Source of the DNA: Rubricella sp038526735
Lineage (GTDB): Bacteria > Pseudomonadota > Alphaproteobacteria > Rhodobacterales > Rhodobacteraceae
Direction of reading: 5' to 3'
Assembly: GCA_038526735.1 (NCBI GenBank)
Contig: JBCBGM010000001.1
Coordinates: 62,001-126,000, forward strand
DNA: 64,000 bases
Shown here in pieces: positions 41,204 through 49,704 of the stretch (the stretch's first letter is position 1; each line of letters starts with the position of its first letter). The notes beneath the pieces were generated by a model. It was given only the letters and a program-made list of their open reading frames with translations. It did no database searches and was not told the DNA's origin. Both the position numbers and the translations under genes were made by a program.

Positions 41204-42031
41204 TTAGCGACCCCAGATGTAGATCGAGGCGAAGAGGAACAACCACACCACATCCACAAAGTGCCAGTACCAAGCCGCCGCCTCAAAGCCGACGTGTTTG
41301 TCAGCGGTGAAGTGGCCGCGATACGCGCGCATCAGACACACGAAGAGGAAGATCGTTCCAATGATGACGTGAATGCCGTGAAAGCCCGTCGCCATGAAGA
41401 AGTTCGCACCGTAGATGTCGCCGGCGAAGCCGAAATGCGCGTGGGTGTACTCATACGCTTGCATCCCAGTGAAGATCAGGCCAAATACCACCGCGATCAC
41501 CAAACCTTGCGCCATCGCTTTGCGGTCGTTGTCGTGGACAATCGCATGGTGCGCCCAAGTTGCTGCGCAGCCAGACAGCAGCAAGATCAGCGTATTGATC
41601 AGCGGCAAATGCCAAGGGTCAAACGTCTCCACCCCGACCGGCGGCCAGATGCCCTCATCCGCGATGGGGAAGAAGTCCGGGCCCAGACCGGCCATCGGAT
41701 AGAGCGCGTGTTTGAAGAACGACCAGAACCAAGCAACGAAGAACATCGCCTCGGAGATGATGAACATGATCACGCCGTAGCGCAGGCCGATCTGCACCAC
41801 TGGTGTGTGATCGCCAGCCTGGCTTTCAGACACAACGTCTGACCACCAACCGAACATGACGTAAAGCACGCCGACGAAGCCGATCAAAAACAGCCAAGGG
41901 TGGTTGTTGCTGATGTTGGGTGACATCCAGATCACCGCGCCAAACAGCATCACAAACGAGAAGATTCCCGCGAGGAATGGCCAGATGCTTGGCGGCAGAA
42001 CGTGATAGTCGTGGTTTTTTGCGTGGGCCAT
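41204..42031 (-). CDS. ctaE: Cytochrome c oxidase subunit III
   Basis: Seven-span subunit III of the aa3 oxidase. MAHAKNHDYHVLPPSIWPFL opens the protein; SEAMFFVAWFWSFFKHAL with the lipid-contact Glu, and TGFHGIHVIIGTIFL and HFVDVVWLFLFASIYIWG at the C-terminus are diagnostic. It has 275 residues. GGAG lies 7 bases before the ATG at 42031. Subunit I (ctaD) is not in this window, as in Paracoccus where it is encoded elsewhere. Confidence 0.97.
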   Translation of the reverse strand: MAHAKNHDYHVLPPSIWPFLAGIFSFVMLFGAVIWMSPNISNNHPWLFLIGFVGVLYVMFGWWSDVVSESQAGDHTPVVQIGLRYGVIMFIISEAMFFVAWFWSFFKHALYPMAGLGPDFFPIADEGIWPPVGVETFDPWHLPLINTLILLLSGCAATWAHHAIVHDNDRKAMAQGLVIAVVFGLIFTGMQAYEYTHAHFGFAGDIYGANFFMATGFHGIHVIIGTIFLFVCLMRAYRGHFTADKHVGFEAAAWYWHFVDVVWLFLFASIYIWGR

Positions 42032-42048
42032 TAGGTCTCTCCGAACGG

Positions 42049-42627
42049 TCAGTTCACCGGGGTCGGGTTGTTCAAGCTCGCCCACATGGCGAGCTGCTCT
42101 TCCGTCAGGTCGAGCTCGTGGAAGGTATACGACAAAGTGATTTCATTTACGAACTTTGCTTCGCGGTGCGACACGATCTCCGGATCGACGTAGAACGTCA
42201 CCGGCATCTCGATGGTCTCTCCGGGCATCAAGAGCTGCTCTTCAAAGCAAAAACAGTGGATTTTGACGAAGTACTCGCCGGCCGAGAACGGCGCCACGTT
42301 ATAAGACGCAGCCCCAGCAATCGGGCGATCTGTCGGGTTGTGGGCGCGGTAAAACGCGAGACCGGTTTCACCCATGCGAATCTCTACGGTGCGCTCCTCA
42401 GGCGGGTTGAAGTTCCACTCCATCCCCCGCGCCTTTGAGGCGTCAAAACGCACGCGGATCACCTGATCAATCGGCTCCACATCGTCACCAGAGGCAACGC
42501 TGGTAGTGCCGCCGTAGCCGGTGACGCGGCAGAACCAATCATAGAGAGGCACCGCTGCGAACGAGAGTGACAGCATCATCGCGGCAAAGCCTGCGTAGAG
42601 GATGGCTGTGCGGCGGATCGGGGTCAT
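42049..42627 (-). CDS. ctaG: Cytochrome c oxidase assembly protein CtaG/Cox11
   Basis: Periplasmic copper chaperone that builds CuB of subunit I. One N-terminal span (TAILYAGFAAMMLSLSFAAVPLYDWFCRVTGYGGT) anchors the domain, and KIHCFCFEEQ provides the two copper-binding Cys. The C-terminal YTFHEL strand is conserved. It has 192 residues. Its start overlaps the stop of the small upstream protein (ATGA). Confidence 0.96.
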   Translation of the reverse strand: MTPIRRTAILYAGFAAMMLSLSFAAVPLYDWFCRVTGYGGTTSVASGDDVEPIDQVIRVRFDASKARGMEWNFNPPEERTVEIRMGETGLAFYRAHNPTDRPIAGAASYNVAPFSAGEYFVKIHCFCFEEQLLMPGETIEMPVTFYVDPEIVSHREAKFVNEITLSYTFHELDLTEEQLAMWASLNNPTPVN

Positions 42628-42821
42628 TCCACAGGCTCCGTGATTGGGAGCACAGAGGCGCGGTAAGTGTGGTCAAAGCCCTCGACCATGCCGCCGTTCT
42701 GAACCTTCACAATGGTGACGGCGAAGACCATCACGGCCATGCCGATGCAGCAGCCCATCACGGCGAGGTTGCGAGACTTTCGCCGTGTGTAGATCTCATG
42801 CTTTGGTGCGTTAATTGCCAT
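42624..42821 (-). CDS. Small single-TM protein of the oxidase operon (CoxF-like)
   Basis: A 65-residue protein: a basic N-terminus (HEIYTRRKSRNLAV), one span (GCCIGMAVMVFAVTIVKV) and a short periplasmic tail. A small protein of this type usually sits between ctaB and ctaG in Alphaproteobacteria and is often called CoxF. AAGGGGG lies 7 bases before ATG 42821; a GTG at 42827 is less well placed. Its function is not established; the position suggests an assembly factor. Confidence 0.78.
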   Translation of the reverse strand: MAINAPKHEIYTRRKSRNLAVMGCCIGMAVMVFAVTIVKVQNGGMVEGFDHTYRASVLPITEPVE

Positions 42822-42833
42822 GCTCACACCCCC

Positions 42834-43787
42834 TTAAAACAGAACCGGCCATGCCGGCGCCCAACCAAACTCGCGCAAGCCATAGTCGAGCCCCATCGCG
42901 ATGAAGTGGGCAAACAGATATCCGATGGATTCGAGGAATACCCGCACCTCGACCTTATGCTTATCCGCCTGCGCCTGCGCCTCATTCCGCTGCAAAATGC
43001 GCCATGCGCCGACCAGAAAGCGCAAGTTAAGCGCTGCAGCAACGATCAAGGTCAGGATACCGCCGACGCTTGAGAACGAGAGAGCGATAGCGACCGGTGC
43101 GAGGAGAGCTGTGTAGATAAAAATCTGCACCCGCGTGGCGCGATCCCCTGCGATCACGGGAAGCATTGGGATGCCGACGCGCTTGTAGTCTTCGTTACGG
43201 AACAGCGCAAGCGCCCAAAAATGCGGCGGCGTCCACATGAAGATCAGCGCGAACATCAGCACCGCTTCAAGCGAGATGCCTCCGGTCGCGACGGCCCAGC
43301 CGATCAACGGGGGGAACGCACCCGCCGCGCCACCGATCACGATGTTCTGCGGCGTCGAGCGCTTCAACCACATCGAATAGACGACGACGTAGAAGAAGAT
43401 GGTGAACGCCAAGATCGCTCCAGAGAGCGGGTTGGCGACAAGCGACAGCATCATCACCGACAAGATCGACAAGAACAGGCCGAAGCCCAGCGCCTCTTGG
43501 GGTTTAACCTTACCCACCGGGATAGGCCGCCCCTCTGTGCGGGCCATCTGGCCATCGATATCCGCGTCCCACCACATGTTGAGCGCACCGGATGCGCCCG
43601 CGCCCACGGCAATCCAGAACACTGCCGCAAAGCCCACAATCGGGTGCACATCAACCGGTGCCACCAGCAGCGCAACTGCTGCAGTCAAGATCACCAGCGA
43701 CATCACGCGCGGCTTTAGAAGCGCAAAGAAGTCGCGCACACCCGCTTCGGGCGTTTGGCTGTAAGAACTGTAGCTGGCGTCGCTCAT
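42834..43787 (-). CDS. ctaB: Protoheme IX farnesyltransferase (heme O synthase)
   Basis: UbiA-superfamily membrane enzyme that farnesylates heme B to heme O for the aa3 oxidase. NMWWDADIDGQMARTEGRPIP is the first Asp-rich prenyl-diphosphate motif; YSMWLKRSTPQNIVIGGAAGAFPPLIGW is the family block and RNEDYKRVGIPMLPVIAG the second. It has about nine spans and 317 residues. It lies between ctaC (24-base gap) and the CoxF-like gene. Confidence 0.97.
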   Translation of the reverse strand: MSDASYSSYSQTPEAGVRDFFALLKPRVMSLVILTAAVALLVAPVDVHPIVGFAAVFWIAVGAGASGALNMWWDADIDGQMARTEGRPIPVGKVKPQEALGFGLFLSILSVMMLSLVANPLSGAILAFTIFFYVVVYSMWLKRSTPQNIVIGGAAGAFPPLIGWAVATGGISLEAVLMFALIFMWTPPHFWALALFRNEDYKRVGIPMLPVIAGDRATRVQIFIYTALLAPVAIALSFSSVGGILTLIVAAALNLRFLVGAWRILQRNEAQAQADKHKVEVRVFLESIGYLFAHFIAMGLDYGLREFGWAPAWPVLF

Positions 43788-43811
43788 GGCGTGCGGGCTC
43801 CGAAAGAGGCG

Positions 43812-44684
43812 TTAGTTGGCGGCTGCGACTTGGAAGGCACCCGTGACTGGCTCACCCTGCGCGTAAAGCTCTTGGGCTGCTGCAATCCAGAGGTCGAACT
43901 CTTCCTGCGGAACCACCTTCACTGTGATCGGCATGTAGGCGTGGTTGATGCCGCAGAGCTCCGAGCACTGGCCGAAGTAGACACCCACCTGCTCTGCCTT
44001 GAACCAAGTCTCGTTCAAGCGCCCAGGAACCGCGTCCATCTTCACTCCGAAGGAGGGGATGGCCCAAGAGTGGATGACATCAGAGGCGGTGATCTGCAGC
44101 TTCACAACCGCATCGACGGGTACGACAACCGAGGTGTCTGTCGCGAGGAGATATTCGTCGGGCGCGTAGCCGAACTCTTCCAGTTGGTTCTCAGCGAGCA
44201 TGTAGCTCTCGTAGAAAATGCCGTGATCCGGATACTCATAGGCCCAGGCCCACTGGAACCCGGTGACTTTCACGGTCAGGTCAGGCTCTGGCACGTTCAT
44301 TTGCTTAAAGAGCACCGGCAGCGACAGTGAACCGATCACAATCAGGATCAAAACCGGGATCAACGTCCACGCAATCTCGATTGTGGTGTTGTGAGTAAAG
44401 CGCGCGGGCTCTGGGTTGCGCTTGGCGTTGTAGCGGATCGCCACCCACACCAGGAGCGCTGTCACAAAGAGCGAGATCACGGTAATAACGACCAGAAGGA
44501 ACGTATCGAGGAACTGAATATCGCGGCCTACCTCGGTCACGAACGGCTGAAAGCCCATCCCGCCCGGGGTTGGCTTACCAATCGTTGGGAGCGGGCTGAG
44601 CACCTCGTCCTGTGCGCGTGCGGCGGTTGTAAGCACAACGGTCGCGAGCGCTGAGAGACTGGCGAAAAGGCGAGTTCCGATCAT
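43812..44684 (-). CDS. ctaC: Cytochrome c oxidase subunit II
   Basis: CuA-bearing subunit II. A signal peptide (MIGTRLFASLSALATVVLTTAARAQ) precedes two spans (about residues 59-80 and 103-123). The cupredoxin domain holds FQWAWAYEYPD, the aromatic electron-entry patch, VIHSWAIPSFG with one CuA His, and CSELCGINHAYM with two Cys, His and Met. It has 290 residues. The start at 44684 has AAGGAA 6 bases upstream. A near-consensus FNR-type box lies 53-66 bases upstream, so oxygen-dependent control is likely. Confidence 0.97.
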   Translation of the reverse strand: MIGTRLFASLSALATVVLTTAARAQDEVLSPLPTIGKPTPGGMGFQPFVTEVGRDIQFLDTFLLVVITVISLFVTALLVWVAIRYNAKRNPEPARFTHNTTIEIAWTLIPVLILIVIGSLSLPVLFKQMNVPEPDLTVKVTGFQWAWAYEYPDHGIFYESYMLAENQLEEFGYAPDEYLLATDTSVVVPVDAVVKLQITASDVIHSWAIPSFGVKMDAVPGRLNETWFKAEQVGVYFGQCSELCGINHAYMPITVKVVPQEEFDLWIAAAQELYAQGEPVTGAFQVAAAN

Positions 44685-44736
44685 AGTTATTTCCTTCGAC
44701 GCGGCGACGCGAGTTCTGCGCGTGCAAGCCTGCTGT

Positions 44737-44750
44737 TTGACCCAGATCAA
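44737..44750. promoter_or_regulatory. FNR/FnrL-type box upstream of ctaC
   Basis: TTGACCCAGATCAA matches TTGAT-N4-ATCAA in nine of ten fixed positions. It is 53 bases upstream of the ctaC start and about 200 bases from tldD on the other side, so ctaC is the likelier target. In Rhodobacter relatives FnrL binds such boxes to adjust oxidase levels to oxygen. Confidence 0.6.
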
Positions 44751-44949
44751 GGGTGTAATCGCATACCGTCGTGCGCAGTGCGCTGACACATTCCGTCGCA
44801 ACCAAGGACGAACGTAGCCCTTTTTCACCCAGCGGCACGCCCTCCATCCTCGCGGCTGATCAAAATGCGCGTGATCGGTAAGGCACCCTTGGTCGCAAAG
44901 CGCGTGTGGGCCACTATATTGCGTTGAAATCCAACATGAAGAGCGTTCG

Positions 44950-46377
44950 ATGACCACTCAGCACACCCCTTTTCGCCCCTTTGAAACAGATCTCGACCTC
45001 GACGCCTCATTGTCGCTATTGCGCGAAACAGTGGCCGGAGCGGAGGACGGAGAGCTGTTTTTGGAGCGTCGGCGGAACGAATCGCTCGTGTTTGACGATG
45101 GCCGGGTGAAGACGGCGAACTACACCGCCGCTGAGGGCTTCGGCCTGCGCGCCGTGGACGGTGAGCGGGCGGGCTATGCTCACGCGACTGAGCTGTCGGA
45201 AGCGGCACTGAAGCGCGCCTCTCAAACCGCACGCCTCGCAGTGCGCAGCACAAACGGCGTTTTGGCTGCTCCGCCGCAGCCTACCAACCAAAAGCTCTAC
45301 AGCGATCTTGATCCGATTGCGGACGCCGAGTTCCCCGCCAAGATCGAGGTGCTGCAAGAGATCGACACCTATCTGCGCGAAAAAGACAGCAAGGTCGTGC
45401 AGGTCAGCGCGACTGTCGCGGCGGGCTTGCAAGAGGTCTTTATCCTGCGACCTGAGGGGCAACTGACCACCGACATCCGCCCAATGTGTCGCCTCAATAT
45501 CTCTGTGATCGTTGAGAAGGATGGGCGGCGCGAGAGCGGCTCAGCCGGGGGCGGTGGGCGTCATGGTTTGGCGAAACTCATGGACCGCAGCCATTGGCAA
45601 GGCGTTGCAGACGAGGCTCTGCGCGTGGCCACCGTCAACCTCGATGCGGTGCCGGCTCCTGCAGGTGTGCTCGACGTCGCCCTTGGGCCTGGCTGGCCGG
45701 GCGTGTTGCTGCACGAGGCGGTGGGCCATGGCCTTGAGGGCGATTTCAACCGCAAGGGTGCCTCTGCCTTTGCCGGTCTGATGGGCCAGCAGGTCGCCTC
45801 GAAAGGCGTGACCGTGCTTGATGATGGCACGATCCCCGACCGCCGTGGCTCTATCACCGTCGATGACGAGGGCACGGCCTCTGGCAAAAACGTGCTGATC
45901 GAGGACGGCGTCTTGGTCGGCTATATGCAAGATCGGCAGAACGCGCGGCTGATGGGCGTGACCGCAACGGGCAACGGGAGGCGGCAGTCGTTTGCGCATA
46001 TCCCCATGCCCCGCATGACCAACACCTACATGCTCGGTGGCGATGCCACGCCCGAAGAGATCGTGGCCGAGGTCAAAGACGGCATTTACGCACCCGGCTT
46101 TTCAGGCGGTCAGGTCGATATCACAAACGGCAAGTTCGTCTTCAACTGTACCGAGGCGTATCGCGTGCGGGATGGCAAGATCGGCGAGCCGCTGAAAGGC
46201 GCTACGCTCATCGGCGATGGGCCCACGGCGATGAAAAAGGTCAAAGCCATCGGCAACGACATGTTGCTTGATCCGGGCATGGGCAATTGCGGTAAGAATG
46301 GCCAGTGGGTGCCTGTGGGTGTTGGCCAGCCGTCGCTGTTGATCGGCGGCCTTACGGTGGGTGGCTCTGCCACCTGA
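44950..46377 (+). CDS. tldD: TldD metalloprotease subunit
   Basis: Zinc protease of the TldD/TldE pair, which trims peptides such as microcin precursors and antitoxins. HEAVGHG (His255, Glu256, His260) is the metal-binding motif, followed by GLEGDFNRKG. The C-terminal GGQVDITNGKFVFNCTEAYRVRDG and MGNCGKNGQWVPVGVGQPSL are the TldD-type blocks. It has 475 residues. It is divergent from ctaC, a common arrangement in this group; tldE/pmbA is not in the window. A GGTGGC-TCT-GCCACC hairpin ends at its stop codon. Confidence 0.96.
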   Translation: MTTQHTPFRPFETDLDLDASLSLLRETVAGAEDGELFLERRRNESLVFDDGRVKTANYTAAEGFGLRAVDGERAGYAHATELSEAALKRASQTARLAVRSTNGVLAAPPQPTNQKLYSDLDPIADAEFPAKIEVLQEIDTYLREKDSKVVQVSATVAAGLQEVFILRPEGQLTTDIRPMCRLNISVIVEKDGRRESGSAGGGGRHGLAKLMDRSHWQGVADEALRVATVNLDAVPAPAGVLDVALGPGWPGVLLHEAVGHGLEGDFNRKGASAFAGLMGQQVASKGVTVLDDGTIPDRRGSITVDDEGTASGKNVLIEDGVLVGYMQDRQNARLMGVTATGNGRRQSFAHIPMPRMTNTYMLGGDATPEEIVAEVKDGIYAPGFSGGQVDITNGKFVFNCTEAYRVRDGKIGEPLKGATLIGDGPTAMKKVKAIGNDMLLDPGMGNCGKNGQWVPVGVGQPSLLIGGLTVGGSAT

Positions 46378-46419
46378 CGCGTGCTACGCGGACAAGGCAA
46401 TAATCCTTAGCCACCCCCG

Positions 46420-47349
46420 ATGCCCCGACTGATCCTGCACATCGGCACAATGAAAACCGGCAGCACGGCTTTGCAGCATGTGCTGTCGGAGCAACGTGAA
46501 GCGCTGCGGCAGGACGGGATCCTATACCCCACCAGCCAACCCATCGAGGGGCGCGACTGGCCCAAGCACAAGGCGCTGCAGGTTGCGTTGGTGCAAGGCG
46601 GCGATCTTCTGACCGAAGTTTGGGGCAACATCACGCGCGAAATCGACGAAAGTGGCGCGAATACGGTCATCCTCAGCAATGAGACATTCTCGCTGCCCGG
46701 ACCCCACAACCGTGAAGGTCTGCGTGCATTGGTGAACGGCTTTTCAGACATCGAAACGGTGGTGTTTTTCCGCCGGCAAGACCAGTTTTACGAGAGCCGC
46801 TGGAACCAGGACGTCAAAATGGTCGGCGGCACCTGTGATGAAACGGTTGAGGAGTTTGTGCGCTTCCGGCTGACCCCCAAGCGCGACCCGCTGGGCCGCT
46901 GGGCGCAGTTGGTTGAGGAGTTCGGAGCGTTCAGCACCGTGCGTGCTGCAAGCTATGATGACGTACAGCAAAACGGTCTGCGCTCTGTGTTTGAGCGCCT
47001 CACCGGCATCGATATCCGGCAAGACCCGATCACCCGCAACGAGGCGCGTCCAATGGAGGCTGCGGCCGCCATTGTACACCTGCGCAAACTCGGGTTGCCC
47101 GTGAAACGACATGCGATCTTTAAGGCGTTCGAAGATGCGCCGCGCACCACGGCCCTTGGGCGCGTTTTGCGCCTCGAGATTCTCCGGCACTTTAAAGAGG
47201 ACCGTGTTGCTTTGAAAAAACTGACCGGCATCACCTTCGATCCGGCCCTTCCAGAGGAACCGGATGAACCGCTCAATGCACCCACAGCTGAGGGGCTTTT
47301 CAAAGCGCTCGCCTCATTGTCCGACCCATCCGACCGAGACCCGAAATGA
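46420..47349 (+). CDS. Sulfotransferase-family-like protein
   Basis: A 309-residue protein that opens with LILHIGTMKTGSTALQHVL; GTMKTGST is the 5'-phosphosulfate loop of PAPS-dependent sulfotransferases. VVFFRRQDQFYESRWNQ carries the Arg of the 3'-phosphate-binding strand. This suggests transfer of sulfate to a surface glycan or similar acceptor, which is unknown. There is no signal peptide or span. It starts 42 bases after tldD and its stop overlaps the next gene (ATGA). Confidence 0.8.
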   Translation: MPRLILHIGTMKTGSTALQHVLSEQREALRQDGILYPTSQPIEGRDWPKHKALQVALVQGGDLLTEVWGNITREIDESGANTVILSNETFSLPGPHNREGLRALVNGFSDIETVVFFRRQDQFYESRWNQDVKMVGGTCDETVEEFVRFRLTPKRDPLGRWAQLVEEFGAFSTVRAASYDDVQQNGLRSVFERLTGIDIRQDPITRNEARPMEAAAAIVHLRKLGLPVKRHAIFKAFEDAPRTTALGRVLRLEILRHFKEDRVALKKLTGITFDPALPEEPDEPLNAPTAEGLFKALASLSDPSDRDPK

Positions 47350-47804
47350 CGCCCCGTGTTCTGGTCGATGCAGATGCGTGCCCGGTTAAAGAAGAGGTGT
47401 ACAAAGTCGCCTTGCGCCACCGGGTGCCGGTTGTGCTTGTGGCTAACCAGTTCCTTCGCACACCCGACACGCCTTTGATCACGTGCCAGATTGTCTCTGA
47501 CGGGTTCGATGCCGCAGATGACTGGATTGCCGACCACGCTGGTCCCACGACCCTCGTTATCACCGCCGACATCGTGCTCGCTGATCGTGTGCTAAAAGCA
47601 GGCGCAAAAGCCTTGGGCCCCAATGGCCACGCCTGGACCGAGGGCAATATCGGCGGAGCGCTCGCGGTGCGGGCGATCAAGGCAGACCTGCGCGGTGGCG
47701 GTGTCGGAGAAATCACAAGCGGCGGGGCAAAGCCGTTCACAAAACAAGATCGATCCCGATTTTTGCAGGCGCTGGATACAGCTCTCGTTGCGCTCAAACG
47801 CTGA
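47346..47804 (+). CDS. YaiI/YqxD (DUF188) family protein
   Basis: A 152-residue cytosolic protein. VDADACPVKEEVYKVA at the N-terminus, then VVLVANQ, DAADDWI and ITADIVLADRVL give the acidic residues of a PIN-like nuclease fold, which is how the DUF188 family is usually viewed. GEITSGGAKPFTKQDRSRFLQALD is the family C-terminal block. Biological role is unknown. It is coupled to the sulfotransferase-like gene. Confidence 0.92.
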   Translation: MTPRVLVDADACPVKEEVYKVALRHRVPVVLVANQFLRTPDTPLITCQIVSDGFDAADDWIADHAGPTTLVITADIVLADRVLKAGAKALGPNGHAWTEGNIGGALAVRAIKADLRGGGVGEITSGGAKPFTKQDRSRFLQALDTALVALKR

Positions 47805-47900
47805 TCGATCCTGAAATAGTCGGATCATTCTTTGAAAAAGCATTGAGCGCCACGCGCCCATCGCGCCCGATCCTCCGAGACCAACGCTCGGAGGCGCAAA

Positions 47901-48182
47901 ATGTTCGACCACACCCCAACCCGCCCTCTCTTTGCCCTCGTCATTGGCCCGGATGTGCGGCTCGCGCGTGGCGCTCTAACAAAGCTCAAGCGCCCGGTGG
48001 ATGTGACCGTTCTGACCAAACCCGATGAGATCCCAAACGGCGACGCCGACGAACATGTCGCGAGTGACGTCGCCCCATTCACGCATGGCAGCTTCGACGT
48101 CGTGATCGCGCCACCGGCCTATATCGCCGACGCCAAGACCCTCGTCTCGCCCGGCGGGCAGCTTGTGCAGGTTCGGCCTTAG
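47901..48182 (+). CDS. Small protein of unknown function
   Basis: A 93-residue open frame starting at ATG 47901. The end FDVVIAPPAYIADAKTLVSPGGQLVQV resembles the last strands of a Rossmann methyltransferase, but the S-adenosylmethionine-binding part is absent, so it is either an unrelated small protein or a remnant. It ends 4 bases into the end of gshA on the other strand. Codon use looks normal for the window. Confidence in its being a gene is moderate. Confidence 0.55.
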   Translation: MFDHTPTRPLFALVIGPDVRLARGALTKLKRPVDVTVLTKPDEIPNGDADEHVASDVAPFTHGSFDVVIAPPAYIADAKTLVSPGGQLVQVRP

Positions 48183-49549
48183 TAGGAATACTCGGTGTAG
48201 AGTGGCGCGAAGGATCTTTGCCATTCGGTCTCGTAGCGCCGAAGCAACTCGTCCGCCGGAGTTTCGCCAGTTTCGACGATCTCATGCAGGGCGTTCAGGA
48301 AATGCGTCTCATCCGGGAGCATGCCGCCAGCACCTTGCCGCGCGCGCGCCTTAAGGCCGTTATGAGCGATCGCCAAGCACTCACGCGCCACATCCCGCAC
48401 AGATTTTCCCGCGATCTCTGCCCGCAGGCCTAGCCGTCCTGCATCCGCGCGCAGCGCCTCGCGTTCTTCAGTGGTCCACCCCTTGCAAAGGTCCCACGCG
48501 GCATCGAGGGCTGTTTGATCGTAGAGCAGCCCGACCCAGAACGCAGGGAGCGCGCAAAGCCGGCGCCAGGGGCCAGAATCAGCGCCGCGCATCTCCATGA
48601 ACTTCTTGATCCGCGCTTCTGGGAAGATCGTGGTCAGATGGTCAGCCCAATCAGACAGCGTGGGTGTCTCACCCGGCAAAGCGGGCAGCTCCCCCTTCAG
48701 AAAGTCGCGGAACGACTGGCCCAGCGCGTTGTGGTAGGTGCCGTCACGATAGACAAAATACATCGGCACATCGAGGGCGTAGTCGGTGTAGCGCTCAAAC
48801 CCCATGCCATCCTCAAAGACGAAGGGCAGCATGCCAGTGCGATCCGCATCGAGGTTGCGCCATACCTTTGAACGCCAAGAGAGCTCACCGTTCGGCTTGC
48901 CCTCGAAAAACGGCGAATTGGCAAAAAGCGCCGTCGCAATAGGCTGCAGGGCAAGGGCAACGCGGAACTTCTGCACCATGTCCGCCTCAGAGGCGAAGTC
49001 GAGGTTCACCTGCACCGTGCAGGTCCGGTACATCATCTCTTTGCCCTGGGTGCCGACCTGATCCATGTAGCTGGTCATCAACCGGTAGCGGCCTTTGGGC
49101 ATCATGGTCATGTCGTCATGAGCCCATTCCGGGGCCGCGCCAAGCCCGATGAAGCCCACGCCCAAACGATCCGCCACATCGCGCACCTGGCGCAGATGCT
49201 CATTCACCTCGTCGCAGGTCTGATGGATGTTCTCGAGCGGCGCGCCAGAGAGCTCCAGTTGCCCTCCGGGCTCGAGGCTGATGTTAGCGCCGTCTTTTTC
49301 CAGCCCAATGAGGTTCCCACCCTCAACCAGTGGCTGCCATCCGAAGCCCTCTTTCAGACCTTCCAACATCGCCCGCACTGAAACGTCACCCTCATAGGCA
49401 AGTGGTGCGTGGATGTTGAGGTGATAGCCAAACTTCTCGTGCTCTGTGCCGATGCGCCAGTCCTCGGCAGGCTTGCAGCCAGCCTCAAGATACTCTGCGA
49501 GTTGCTCATAACGCTCAATCGGCCCGCCGCCGGACTGGGGAATAGACAT
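48179..49549 (-). CDS. gshA: Glutamate-cysteine ligase (plant/alphaproteobacterial type)
   Basis: First enzyme of glutathione synthesis, joining glutamate and cysteine with ATP. WRIGTEHEKFGY (about residues 31-42) and ISLEPGGQLELSGAPLENIH are the substrate and Mg-ATP blocks of the plant-type GCL family (GCS2); YMDQVGTQGKEMMYRTCTVQVNLDF is another. It has 456 residues, normal length. The start at 49549 has TAGGAG 8 bases upstream. gshB is not in the window. Confidence 0.94.
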   Translation of the reverse strand: MSIPQSGGGPIERYEQLAEYLEAGCKPAEDWRIGTEHEKFGYHLNIHAPLAYEGDVSVRAMLEGLKEGFGWQPLVEGGNLIGLEKDGANISLEPGGQLELSGAPLENIHQTCDEVNEHLRQVRDVADRLGVGFIGLGAAPEWAHDDMTMMPKGRYRLMTSYMDQVGTQGKEMMYRTCTVQVNLDFASEADMVQKFRVALALQPIATALFANSPFFEGKPNGELSWRSKVWRNLDADRTGMLPFVFEDGMGFERYTDYALDVPMYFVYRDGTYHNALGQSFRDFLKGELPALPGETPTLSDWADHLTTIFPEARIKKFMEMRGADSGPWRRLCALPAFWVGLLYDQTALDAAWDLCKGWTTEEREALRADAGRLGLRAEIAGKSVRDVARECLAIAHNGLKARARQGAGGMLPDETHFLNALHEIVETGETPADELLRRYETEWQRSFAPLYTEYSY

Positions 49550-49704
49550 GCGCGGCACTCCTAGCTTGCGGTCGGACCGCCACCTAAACCGTGCCAGCGG
49601 CAAGGTGCAAGCGACGGCTGAAAGCGGCCATGCGAAACGTCGCAGTTAAACAAGACGCGGGGCACGCCAAACGCAACCCTGTCTGGGCAGCGCAGGAGAT
49701 TGTG

